Below the pieces are notes generated by a model. That model searched no databases, had not been told where the DNA came from, and saw nothing but the letters and a program-made list of their open reading frames with translations. Positions 1 to 6,272 of a stretch of DNA of 7,272 bases are shown here, piece after piece; the stretch's first letter is position 1; the number at the start of each line of letters is the position of its first letter. This stretch comes from Dehalococcoidia bacterium (GTDB taxonomy: Bacteria; Chloroflexota; Dehalococcoidia; Lucifugimonadales; Lucifugimonadaceae). The position numbers and the translations under genes were made by a program. The DNA lies in contig JANQEF010000127.1 of NCBI GenBank assembly GCA_028278465.1, forward strand, positions 1 through 7,272. Reading direction: 5' to 3'.

Positions 1-134
1 GCTGTCGGGTCATCCGAGCCGCCAGACGAGCAGGCTGTTACGACCGCCATCAGGACGATAGCCAGCGAGAGAAGAAGGGCGTTGCGCCGTCCGGTCCCGC
101 TTGACGCAGATTCAGTAACGAACTTGAGCCGCAT
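1..134 (-). CDS. Lipoprotein, N-terminal fragment (runs off left edge)
   Basis: The first 44 codons of a minus-strand gene are present; the rest lies outside the window. The visible protein has a polar, basic N-terminus (residues 1-18), a hydrophobic stretch (about 19-33) and a lipobox V-T-A-C with the lipidated cysteine at residue 35. A Ser/Gly/Asp linker (SSGGSDDPT) follows. This is a type II signal peptide, so the mature protein should be anchored to the outer face of the membrane. The domain that would define its role is not visible; a substrate-binding lipoprotein or another small anchored protein are equally possible. The ATG at 134 is preceded by AGAGGT only one base away, which is too close for ideal Shine-Dalgarno spacing, but no other in-frame start fits better. 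The product type is fairly certain, the function unknown. Confidence 0.75.
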   Translation of the reverse strand, partial: MRLKFVTESASSGTGRRNALLLSLAIVLMAVVTACSSGGSDDPT

Positions 135-158
135 ACCTCTATTTTCGCCACCTGCATA

Positions 159-189
159 CATGCGCGTGCATGGGAGCCAGTACGCACTG
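159..189. promoter_or_regulatory. Two adjacent small dyads upstream of the left-edge lipoprotein
   Basis: CATGC-GCGT-GCATG (159-172) and CAGT-ACGC-ACTG (178-189) are both perfect inverted repeats, and their four-base centres are reverse complements (GCGT and ACGC). They lie 25-55 bases upstream of the lipoprotein ATG at 134, where an operator or promoter would be expected. No convincing -35/-10 pair was found. Short dyads of this size also occur by chance. Confidence 0.2.
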
Positions 190-220
190 AGTGTGCTTTA
201 AGGCGGGATCGTAGGCAGGC

Positions 221-245
221 GCCGAGGACCGGGCTCGAACCGGTC
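221..245 (-). other. tRNA T-arm-like hairpin (possible tRNA 3'-end remnant / att core)
   Basis: Read on the minus strand from 244 downward, a 5-bp stem ACCGG/CCGGT encloses the 7-base loop TTCGAGC. This matches the tRNA T-arm pattern exactly: G53, T54 T55 C56, purine 57, A58 and C61 are all in place. Seven bases follow that could be the 3' acceptor strand (227-221), then G at 220 and CCT instead of CCA. Including the next base pair the stem is 6 bp. It overlaps the last bases of the YceI gene stop codon (245-247). No D-arm or anticodon arm exists upstream, so it is not a complete tRNA. No U-tract follows, so it is a poor intrinsic terminator. A tRNA 3' fragment left by an integration event is one reading; chance is the other. 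Confidence 0.35.
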
Positions 246-958
246 TACAGCCTCTGCGTGGCCAGCAAGACCTCGACGAACACCTCGTCCCTCACCTCGA
301 AGAACTGGCTGACAGGCGCGGTCATGCCGAAGTCTGCCCAGACAAAGTCCGCACGCCCGAGAACGAACAGCGTGTCATCGTCCAGCCTGCTCTCGATCTC
401 AAACTCGATCTCTGCGTCCGCTCCGTTGACGTTCACGGTCCCGGTCGCCGTCGTGGTTATCTCGTCGCCGTCGAGCAGTCCGCCCGGGATGTCTGTGATG
501 CCGTCGAATACGATCGTCGTCACCGGCTGGTTTGGAAACAGCTGGTTGCGGACATACTCGTCGCGCCGCTCCTGGTCGCTTGTCAGCTCGTGCAGGTCGA
601 TCTCGACCGTGAACTCCTCGCCATCGAGTCTCACCTCGCCCGTTATCGCGCCTGTGCGGAGAACGGCGTCATTCGGCGCCGGCAGCCGGGACAGTTGCTC
701 ATTGACCGTGAAGGTCGCTTCCGAGCCGTCCGTGACCTCGAAGACGAGGCCGCTGGCAGAACCGGAGCCGCTGGAACTGGATGGAGGATCGGCCTGCCCG
801 GTCGAGCCGGACGTTGGAGTGGCCGCCGGAGGCTGCGTTGGGTCGCTCGACTCGGCGTTCGTGGAGTCGGAGCCACATGCGACTGCTACGAGCAGCAACA
901 TCATCAGCCCGGTCATCGTGATCAGGTTGTGTTTTCTGGAAATACCTGCGGGATTCAT
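245..958 (-). CDS. YceI-domain lipoprotein
   Basis: A predicted 237-residue lipoprotein with a YceI-type domain, a small lipocalin-like beta-barrel that in characterised members binds isoprenoid-type lipids. The signal peptide ends in the lipobox V-A-V-A-C with lipidated Cys28. Residues 29-70 are a low-complexity Ser/Pro/Thr/Gly linker holding the domain off the membrane. Residues 71-237 form the YceI core: a central RRDEYVRNQLF (131-141), matching the conserved RD-x-H/Y-(L/V)R segment, then xTTIVFDG and a C-terminal FVWADFGM...VRDEV segment. The start at 958 is chosen because AGAAGG (971-966) sits 7 bases upstream. An in-frame ATG at 964 would add two residues, but that motif would then be one base away. 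It begins 26 nt after the membrane-protein stop, so the two are probably co-transcribed. The ligand is unknown. Confidence 0.85.
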   Translation of the reverse strand: MNPAGISRKHNLITMTGLMMLLLVAVACGSDSTNAESSDPTQPPAATPTSGSTGQADPPSSSSGSGSASGLVFEVTDGSEATFTVNEQLSRLPAPNDAVLRTGAITGEVRLDGEEFTVEIDLHELTSDQERRDEYVRNQLFPNQPVTTIVFDGITDIPGGLLDGDEITTTATGTVNVNGADAEIEFEIESRLDDDTLFVLGRADFVWADFGMTAPVSQFFEVRDEVFVEVLLATQRL

Positions 959-965
959 CTTCATA

Positions 966-971
966 CCTTCT
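966..971 (-). promoter_or_regulatory. Shine-Dalgarno site deciding the YceI start
   Basis: On the minus strand AGAAGG precedes two in-frame ATG codons, at 964 and 958. Spacing is 1 base to the first and 7 to the second, so 958 is the better-supported start. Confidence 0.6.
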
Positions 972-984
972 GTCGTTTGACTGG

Positions 985-1485
985 TCACTGTGTTCGTGGC
1001 GGAAGTTCGAGCCGGCCAGACTCCTGGTCGCCCTGGTCCGCCAGCGCGAACCCGGTCGTCAGCAGCACGATCAGGCTGCCGACAAGGATCCAGCGCGCTG
1101 CCGAGCGCCTGGTGCGGATCACGGGCGTTAGCGCCGCCGTGATCCCGAACTGGATAGCTGCGAGCGGCACAACGAAGCTGATGGTCCGCTCGAGGTCCTG
1201 CACTGTTTCGACAGCCACGGCTGCAATGGCCGCAAGCACGAACCCGGCCAGCGACATCACTGCAACAGTCCAGTTCAGGTCCCTGCCTTCGGAGACCCTG
1301 ACGGCGGTTGCGGAGAACGCTACGGCCGTGAGCACTACCGCTACGGCGATCGTGCCGCTGTTCATCAGGGAGTCGTGAGGAGATTGCAGTGGAAGCGACA
1401 CCGCGACCACTACTACGCCGGCGATCAGCGCTGCCGCCGCGACCGGGATCGCTTTGCTCAACCTGGGTGCTGTTTTCGTAGCCAT
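985..1485 (-). CDS. Five-helix integral membrane protein, unknown function
   Basis: A 166-residue hydrophobic protein I do not recognise. Five membrane segments are visible at about residues 12-33, 43-62, 72-93, 100-122 and 131-149, joined by short loops. There is a basic N-terminus (K4, R8, K11) and a basic loop (RTRRSAAR, 124-131) before the last helix. The tail (150-166) is polar and acidic (ADQGDQESGRLE). Basic residues at the N-terminus suggest it faces the cytoplasm. No enzyme motif is visible. The start ATG at 1485 has only a weak purine-rich leader (TTGAGTGAGCG). The gene lies 35 nt beyond the terminator hairpin of the preceding gene and is followed after 26 nt by the YceI lipoprotein, so the two may form a membrane protein/lipid-binding lipoprotein pair. 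In other bacteria yceI is often next to a cytochrome b561-type membrane protein, but I see no paired haem-ligand histidines here (the only His is in a loop). Confidence 0.75.
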   Translation of the reverse strand: MATKTAPRLSKAIPVAAAALIAGVVVVAVSLPLQSPHDSLMNSGTIAVAVVLTAVAFSATAVRVSEGRDLNWTVAVMSLAGFVLAAIAAVAVETVQDLERTISFVVPLAAIQFGITAALTPVIRTRRSAARWILVGSLIVLLTTGFALADQGDQESGRLELPPRTQ

Positions 1486-1520
1486 CGCTCACTCAACCGT
1501 TCAAATATCAGGGCTAACAA

Positions 1521-1553
1521 GAGGGCCCGGCGGGGGTGCGACGCCGGGCCCTC
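1521..1553 (-). terminator. Strong intrinsic terminator hairpin after the helical-repeat secreted protein
   Basis: Perfect 12-bp inverted repeat (1521-1532 and 1542-1553) with a 9-base loop, almost entirely G-C. On the minus strand it is followed by TTGTTA, a short, imperfect U-tract. It lies 24 nt downstream of the stop codon at 1578. A smaller hairpin AGCCG-TTGC-CGGCT (1566-1579) overlaps that stop. The next gene begins only 35 nt further on, so partial read-through or attenuation is possible. Confidence 0.75.
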
Positions 1554-1577
1554 GATGCAACTGCCAGCCGTTGCCGG

Positions 1578-2198
1578 CTAGTAGAAGACCGCCGTGGTCG
1601 TCGCGCCGCTCTCGGGCGCCGAGTCAGGGGTTGCTGCCGGCGGCTCGTAGCCGCGGAAACCGCGGTGGCCTCCGAAGCCCTTACCACGCCCGAACCGGCC
1701 GTGGTGACCGCCCCTGCCGTACTCAGACTTTAGCGCCTCAAGCGCCTCGGCAGGCTTTACTGCAAGCCATGAAGCGATCTCGTCGGACTCGGCCTGCGTG
1801 AGGACTTCGTCGCTCACAAGGCCGGCCAGGAAGGTCTCGAGCTCGCCGTCGTTCTGAGCCTGCCTCAGGTCGTGCCTGTCGCTGCGGCTCAGCTCGCTCA
1901 GCGCTTCGGGCTTGCCGTTGAACCAGTCGCGGATGGCGTCTGCCTCTTCGGCCGTGATCACGCCGTCCTCGACACCGGTCGTCAACCGCTCGTCGAGCCG
2001 CTCAGCCCGTGCTTCCGATCGAGCCTGCTCAACCGCGGTCGAGAGCTCCTCCGGGCTTACACCCAGGATCTCCGCCACCCGGTCAAGCCGCTCAGACGAG
2101 CCGCCGCCGAAGCCGTGGGCACTGGCGGCCGCCACGCTCACCAGCGAAAACGCTGCCAGCGCGATGACCACTCCAAAGATCGTCAGTTTTCTCTTCAT
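1578..2198 (-). CDS. Secreted helical-repeat protein with Gly/His/Arg-rich tail
   Basis: A 206-residue exported protein. Residues 1-27 are a classical signal peptide (MKRK, hydrophobic core, cleavage near ASA/HG), with no lipobox. The mature part is mostly charged helix and contains a duplication with a 52-residue period: residues 75-103 and 127-155 share the pattern V-x-D-x-V-(I/L)-T ... I-x-x-W-(F/L)-x-x-K-P. The LGVSPEEL segment (45-52) and 'GVITAEEADAI' resemble small secreted helical proteins common in Actinobacteria and Firmicutes, of the DUF2680/YckD kind; that placement is from memory. Residues 161-183 are rich in Gly, His, Arg and Phe and could bind metal or anions. The tail ends in a Pro/Ser/Thr-rich stretch. 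The start at 2198 (not an in-frame ATG at 2258) is supported by the signal peptide and by GAGAGAGGA 4-5 bases upstream. It is separated from the exporter operon by 123 nt and ends at a strong terminator. Confidence 0.82.
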   Translation of the reverse strand: MKRKLTIFGVVIALAAFSLVSVAAASAHGFGGGSSERLDRVAEILGVSPEELSTAVEQARSEARAERLDERLTTGVEDGVITAEEADAIRDWFNGKPEALSELSRSDRHDLRQAQNDGELETFLAGLVSDEVLTQAESDEIASWLAVKPAEALEALKSEYGRGGHHGRFGRGKGFGGHRGFRGYEPPAATPDSAPESGATTTAVFY

Positions 2199-2220
2199 TG
2201 CGTCCTCTCTCCGTGCTGTT

Positions 2221-2234
2221 TGCGCAATAGCGCA
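2221..2234. promoter_or_regulatory. Dyad upstream of the secreted helical-repeat gene
   Basis: TGCGC-AATA-GCGCA is a perfect 5-bp inverted repeat 23-36 bases upstream of the ATG at 2198, within a 123-nt gap (2199-2321). It could be an operator or a leader hairpin. No clear -35/-10 pair or terminator was seen in this gap. Confidence 0.2.
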
Positions 2235-2321
2235 TCCAATTGCAGTCCACATCCTCAAGGTAGCCAGCCGCTCTCAGGGGGCAATGTGACCATCCTTAGA
2301 GTTTTCAAAGGTTCCGATCTG

Positions 2322-3545
2322 CTACTCGTGGCGGAGCGCATCGATGGGATCGAGCGCTGCTGCGCGAGCTGCGGGATAGATGCCTGCGACGAGGCCGATT
2401 CCGGCCGCCACGACCATGGCGAGGATCGCGATGTCCACCGACATCTGGGCGTCGAACGTGGTGTTCAGGAACTGCACGCCGCTGAACTGGTCGGTGATGA
2501 TCGCCCCGATCAGCAGCCCCAGCAGGCCTCCACCGATGCTCAGGACCGTCGCCTCTGCCAGGAACTGCAGCAGCACTGCGGCCCTGCGTGCGCCGATCGC
2601 ACGCCTGATCCCGATCTCGCGTGTCCTCTCAGTGACCGAGACCAGCATGATGTTCATGATCCCGATGCCGCCGACGATCAGTGAGATGCCGCCGACAACG
2701 CCGAGGAAGATGACCAGCACATCGGTCGTCTCTTCCAGCGTCTCTGCGATACCGGCACTGTTCGAGATTGTGAAGTCGGCCGTTTCGCCGAAGTTCAGGC
2801 CGTGCTGGAGACGTAGGACAACGTCCGTCTGCTCGGCCGCCGCCTCGACCGTGTCTGCGCTGGTTGCCTTCACCAGGATCTGGCTGACGTCGAGGGTCTC
2901 GCCGGGCGCGGTGTTGTTCGCGAGCCGCGACTCGGCAGTAGTTATCGGCACGAAGACCTGGTCGTCGACGCGGGTGAAGCCGCCGACCGGCTCCAGGACA
3001 CCGGCCACGGTATAGAGGCGGCCGTTTATCGAGAATTGCTGGTTGGTCGCCTCCTGGCTGGGGAACAGGTTCGTCGCCAGGTTCGAGCCCAGCACCGCCA
3101 CATCTGTGCGTTCCAGCAGGTCCACGGGCGAGATGTCCCTGCCGCTTGCGAGGTCGTAGTCGTTGACCTCGAAGTACTCGGGCGTAATGCCCGTAGCGGT
3201 CGTCGTGAGCGCGGTAGCGCCAAGCGATATCTCAGCGTTCGACGCGGTCAACGAGGCCGCAACAAGGTCGACGTCCTGCGCGTTTGGCGAGCCGGCTATG
3301 GCCAGCGCGTCGTCGAACGTCAGCGACTGCGCATCGTCTGCCGCGAAGTTGACGCTGACGAAGAGAAGCTCTGCGCCCTGCGCTGAGATTCGGGACGTGA
3401 TTGAGTCCTGCGCGCCGCGGCCAATCGCCATCAGCGCGATCACCGACGTCACGCCGATGATGACCCCGAGCAACGTCAGCGAAGAGCGCATCTTGCTGGC
3501 GAGGATCGAAGCGAAAGCTGTACTGAGGATCATGCCGAAGCTCAT
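2322..3545 (-). CDS. MacB/FtsX-family ABC transporter permease
   Basis: A 407-residue permease subunit of a MacB-type (type VII) ABC exporter, working by mechanotransmission rather than by a classical channel. Layout: N-terminal helix TM1 (about 22-43), a large extracytoplasmic MacB-PCD region (about 45-272), then the FtsX core with TM2 (277-301), the cytoplasmic coupling segment ERTREIGIRRAIGA (306-319), TM3 (329-351) and TM4 (372-394). It ends in the family hallmark YPAARAAALDPIDALRHE (390-407). Length is normal for a stand-alone permease whose ATPase is separate. Its ATG overlaps the ATPase stop in ATGA (3545-3542), which suggests translational coupling, with GGGAG 7 bases upstream inside the ATPase gene. 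The closest described systems are MacAB-TolC (Gram-negative) and YknXYZ (Bacillus). The substrate cannot be read from the sequence. Confidence 0.95.
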   Translation of the reverse strand: MSFGMILSTAFASILASKMRSSLTLLGVIIGVTSVIALMAIGRGAQDSITSRISAQGAELLFVSVNFAADDAQSLTFDDALAIAGSPNAQDVDLVAASLTASNAEISLGATALTTTATGITPEYFEVNDYDLASGRDISPVDLLERTDVAVLGSNLATNLFPSQEATNQQFSINGRLYTVAGVLEPVGGFTRVDDQVFVPITTAESRLANNTAPGETLDVSQILVKATSADTVEAAAEQTDVVLRLQHGLNFGETADFTISNSAGIAETLEETTDVLVIFLGVVGGISLIVGGIGIMNIMLVSVTERTREIGIRRAIGARRAAVLLQFLAEATVLSIGGGLLGLLIGAIITDQFSGVQFLNTTFDAQMSVDIAILAMVVAAGIGLVAGIYPAARAAALDPIDALRHE

Positions 3546-4312
3546 GAAAGTGCTCCCGCGGCGGCGCCCGCGTACAGGTTGGCCGCCGGCTGCTGTTCGA
3601 TCTCTTCGTCTGAAAGGACCTTGCCGTCCAGCAGCGTCACAACTCGCTTGGTGGCGTGCGAGACCTCCGGTTCGTGGGTCACCAGCAGCACCGTCATGCC
3701 GTCCTTGCTGTTCAGCCCCTGCAGGAGCGTGATGATCTCCTCGGTGGACCGGCTGTCCAGGTTTCCCGTCGGCTCGTCAGCAAGCAGCAGGCTCGGCCGT
3801 CCGACCAGCGCACGTGCGATACCGACGCGCTGCTGCTGACCGCCCGAGAGCTGGTTCGGCCTGTGGTTGGCGCGGTCGCTCAACCCGACCCGCTCCAGCG
3901 CATCCAGCACAGCCTGCTTTCGGTCGAAGCCGCGCGGGTTGTATCGCAGTGGCAGTTCGACGTTCTGCGCCGCAGTCAGCTGTGGCAGCAGGTTGTAGCT
4001 CTGGAACACGAAGCCGATGTAGCGGCCGCGGGTGTCTGACAGCCGGTTGTCTGAAAACGCCCCGACGTCGTAGCCGTTCAGCATGTAGTTGCCGGACGTC
4101 GGCCTGTCCAGGCAGCCGAGCATGTTCATGAGCGTCGACTTGCCTGAGCCGGAGGCGCCCATGATCGCCACCATCTCGCGCTCCTCGATAACGAGGTCGA
4201 TACCGTCGAGCGCTGCCACTATCTCGCCGCCGACGTCGTAGATCTTGCGAAGCTCTCGCAGCTCAACTACGGGTGTCGGCGCTGTTGGTGCCGCCTCACT
4301 GTTCGTACTCAC
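3542..4312 (-). CDS. MacB/LolD-type ABC transporter ATP-binding protein
   Basis: A 256-residue nucleotide-binding subunit that powers the neighbouring permease. All catalytic motifs are intact: Walker A GASGSGKST (52-60), Q-loop Gln104, signature LSGGQ (155-159), Walker B LLLADE (175-180) with catalytic Glu180, D-loop NLDS (184-187) and switch His213. The GCLDRPTSG stretch (66-74) and the xNVELPL segment (117-122) are typical of the LolD/MacB/FtsE group. The first 15 or so residues are an Ala/Pro/Thr-rich extension, and the C-terminus ends in an Ala-rich stretch. The start is GTG at 4312, overlapping the adaptor stop in GTGA, with a strong GGGGAGG 6 bases upstream. Tight coupling to genes on both sides points to fixed stoichiometry with adaptor and permease. 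Confidence 0.96.
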   Translation of the reverse strand: MSTNSEAAPTAPTPVVELRELRKIYDVGGEIVAALDGIDLVIEEREMVAIMGASGSGKSTLMNMLGCLDRPTSGNYMLNGYDVGAFSDNRLSDTRGRYIGFVFQSYNLLPQLTAAQNVELPLRYNPRGFDRKQAVLDALERVGLSDRANHRPNQLSGGQQQRVGIARALVGRPSLLLADEPTGNLDSRSTEEIITLLQGLNSKDGMTVLLVTHEPEVSHATKRVVTLLDGKVLSDEEIEQQPAANLYAGAAAGALS

Positions 4313-6261
4313 TGGCCGCCTCCCCGGAACGCACCGCCTCCACCGCCACCGCCGCCGCCACCACCGAAGCCTCCGCCTCCGCCAAAGCCGCCACCACCCG
4401 GGAAGAAGGTCTGCTCCGTGCTCGGAAGACCGATGTCGCCTGCGATGGTTGCCAGCACCATGTCACCCTCGTCGAGGCCCGATGTGACCTCGACGAAGAT
4501 GCCGTTTGACGAGCCCAGCTGGACTGCCACCGTCTCCGCCCCGCCCGATGTCGCCACGTCCACCGTCGGCTCGAAGATCGAGCCACCGACCGCCGCCACA
4601 GGCACCATTAGCACGTCCGTCACCTGGCTGCTGATGATCTGCGCCGACGCCGTCAGGCCCTCGACGAGGTCCAGCCCTGTCGTGTTGTCCAGCGTCATCG
4701 TGACCGGGAAGCTGACCGCTCCGGCCTGCGACTGCTCGGCCTGGCCGATCGACGTGACCGTGCCGTTGAAGGTCTGGCCCGGCAGCGCGTCCAGCGAGAC
4801 GCTGACCGGAAGCCCGACGTCGATAGACAGGATGTCCTCTTCGTCGACCGAGCTCTCGACCGCCACCGAAGAGGTGTCGGCGATCTCGGCCACGATGTTG
4901 TTCGGGTTCACTTCGTCGCCGCTCTCGAAGTTCACCACGAGAACCGTGCCTTCGATGGGCGAGACCAGCGTTGCCGATTCGAGCGCCTCGGTGGCATCGG
5001 AGAGGTTCTGCTGCGCCAGCTCGAGCCGCGATTCGGCGTCGCTCATGATGGCTGCGGAGTTGGCCTCTGCCTGCTCCAGCGAGATGCGGGCCTGCTCAAG
5101 GCTTGCGAGCGCAGCATCGAGTGATGCCTGCCGCGCTGTCAGCAGCGCAGGGTCCAGCAGCGATGTGAGGCTGTCGGTTGCGGCGGCCAGCGCCTCTTCC
5201 GCTCTCGACACCTCTTTTTCCGCTGCCAGGACGGCGGAATCGCTGGATGCCAGTTCGGCGTCGTGCGCCTCCCGTGCGTTCTCCAGATCGTCCCATGCGT
5301 CCTCGATCTCGCCGAGTGGAGCGAATATCGTCGAGTGGCTGCTGGACTCGGCCTCCGGGTCGACGATGTTGCGAGACATGCTGGTCAAGGTCCAGATCGT
5401 GACCTCGTTCCATGGCGTCTCGGCATTGTCCAGCCACGGAGTCTCGGATTCGAGGTGCTGGTCGGCGTAGACGCCGTAGATGTCGACTAGCGTGACGTCC
5501 CAGCCTTCCAGGATCTCGTCGAGTGTCATCGTCTCGAAGCCTTCAGGCACAACGCCGAACCAGCGCAGCAATACGTCGCGGTAGGCCTCTTCGGCGTCAA
5601 TCACAGCCGATGCGCTGTCGGCAACCGTCTCGGAGTTGAGATGTTCATCGAGCGCCTCAACGGCTGCTTCAAGGTCGCGCTCTGCGAATGCGATGTCGCT
5701 GCGGGCAGATTCGACAGCTTCACCGTCGACTCCGTCCGCTGCGCTCACCTCGAATAGAGCGTCCTGCGCTGCGGTCGCCGCCATCTCGGCCACCGCAACC
5801 GCCTCTTCTGCGGCTGCGATCTCTGCCCGCGACGTGGCGCCGGTCTCGGCCTTGTCGTAGACCGCCTGCGCATCGGCGAGCGCAATCTCGGCCGAGACCT
5901 GCGCTACCTGCAGGGTGGCGATCGTCGAGTCGTCGAGCCGGGCGATCAGGTCGCCTTCCTGCACCACGTCCCCGGCCTCGACCGCCACCGTCTCGATACT
6001 TCCGGAAGATGCGAACGACACCTCGGAGCTGACCGGGAACACCGAGGTGCCGCCGACAGATATCGATGTCGTGATGTCGCCGCGTTCGACCTGGAATTCG
6101 AGCTGGTTCGCCGACTGGGCCGATGCCTGCGAATCGTCCCTCAGCAGGAGCACTGCGATGAACGCGGCGGCGGCGATCAAGACGACGCCCCCGATGGCGA
6201 ACACGGCGGTGCGGCCGGGCCTTCTCCTGGCGGAGTTTGTTATGGAGTTAAGTACGCTCAT
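4309..6261 (-). CDS. MacA/HlyD-type efflux adaptor (membrane fusion protein) with inserted tip domain
   Basis: A 650-residue adaptor, long for the family (MacA-like proteins are about 370-400). Order: short basic cytoplasmic N-terminus; membrane anchor (18-40); first half of the lipoyl domain (about 83-112, with EAGDVVQEGDLIARLDD); Ala/Glu-rich coiled-coil helix (113-220); an insertion with several Trp and aromatic residues (about 220-322); returning coiled coil (325-430); second lipoyl half (431-465, SPIEGTV...SGDEV); beta-barrel (466-545); membrane-proximal domain (546-615); and a Gly/Phe tail (621-650) with 11 consecutive glycines. It should couple the ABC permease to the cell exterior or envelope. 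GAGG overlapping the preceding stop supports the ATG at 6261. It starts 11 nt after the Cys-repeat lipoprotein and ends in a GTGA overlap with the ATPase. The family call is secure; the insert and tail have no known function that I can state. Confidence 0.93.
   Translation of the reverse strand: MSVLNSITNSARRRPGRTAVFAIGGVVLIAAAAFIAVLLLRDDSQASAQSANQLEFQVERGDITTSISVGGTSVFPVSSEVSFASSGSIETVAVEAGDVVQEGDLIARLDDSTIATLQVAQVSAEIALADAQAVYDKAETGATSRAEIAAAEEAVAVAEMAATAAQDALFEVSAADGVDGEAVESARSDIAFAERDLEAAVEALDEHLNSETVADSASAVIDAEEAYRDVLLRWFGVVPEGFETMTLDEILEGWDVTLVDIYGVYADQHLESETPWLDNAETPWNEVTIWTLTSMSRNIVDPEAESSSHSTIFAPLGEIEDAWDDLENAREAHDAELASSDSAVLAAEKEVSRAEEALAAATDSLTSLLDPALLTARQASLDAALASLEQARISLEQAEANSAAIMSDAESRLELAQQNLSDATEALESATLVSPIEGTVLVVNFESGDEVNPNNIVAEIADTSSVAVESSVDEEDILSIDVGLPVSVSLDALPGQTFNGTVTSIGQAEQSQAGAVSFPVTMTLDNTTGLDLVEGLTASAQIISSQVTDVLMVPVAAVGGSIFEPTVDVATSGGAETVAVQLGSSNGIFVEVTSGLDEGDMVLATIAGDIGLPSTEQTFFPGGGGFGGGGGFGGGGGGGGGGGAFRGGGQ
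4312..4398 (-). repeat. GGN-codon low-complexity tract encoding the adaptor's Gly/Phe tail
   Basis: Twenty-nine codons, almost all GGN (GGC, GGT, GGA), with two in-run Phe codons. The G-rich strand is the coding strand. Such tracts can slip in replication or assembly, so the exact glycine number (11 in the longest run) may vary between strains or be unreliable. Confidence 0.7.
5296..5604 (-). other. Coding region of the adaptor's inserted Trp-containing tip domain
   Basis: This corresponds to about residues 220-322 of the adaptor. Unlike the Ala/Glu coiled coil on both sides, it carries Trp at 234, 254, 276, 284, 290 and 323 (the last at the border), plus RWFGV (233-237), EILEGWDV (249-256) and TPWNEVTIWTL (282-292). 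It sits where the helical hairpin turns, at the tip furthest from the membrane. A similar segment occurs in other Chloroflexota adaptors as I recall, which is unverified. Confidence 0.55.
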
Positions 6262-6272
6262 TGTGGTTTACC

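Noticed and set aside
221..289. A complete tRNA gene on the minus strand using the T-arm at 228-244
   Set aside because: A 5' acceptor-like strand at 289-283 pairs 6 of 7, but the total would be only about 69 bases. No D-arm or anticodon arm can be folded, and the region is the C-terminal coding part of the YceI gene.
985..1485. The five-helix membrane protein as the YknW partner of a YknWXYZ-type exporter
   Set aside because: Helix number is similar, but it lies outside the exporter operon beyond a strong terminator, and I see no Yip1-family motif.
245..1492. A single 415-residue protein covering both the membrane protein and YceI regions
   Set aside because: Its first part reads as low-complexity Arg/Ser-rich sequence in the wrong frame. 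The real protein in 985-1485 is the membrane protein in another frame, and YceI has its own signal peptide, lipobox and Shine-Dalgarno site.
2199..2258. N-terminal extension of the secreted helical protein to an ATG at 2258
   Set aside because: It would put 20 residues before a clean MKRK signal peptide and lacks a Shine-Dalgarno site. The ATG at 2198 has a good one.
4312..4398. Frameshift or assembly error at the Gly-rich end of the adaptor
   Set aside because: The frame stays open to a stop that forms a proper GTGA overlap with the ATPase, and a GGGGAGG ribosome site sits inside the tract's end, so the reading is coherent.
4418..5470. A 350-residue plus-strand reading frame opposite the adaptor
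   Set aside because: It is Ser/Ala-rich with no domain, and is explained by GC-rich codon bias antisense to a well-supported adaptor gene. The other long plus-strand frames (such as 2380-3015 and 6261-6920) were rejected for the same reason.
2322..6261. Naming the exporter genes macA/macB or yknXYZ
   Set aside because: The family is clear, but ATPase and permease are separate (unlike fused MacB), the adaptor has an extra domain and tail, and the substrate is unknown. A specific gene symbol would overclaim.
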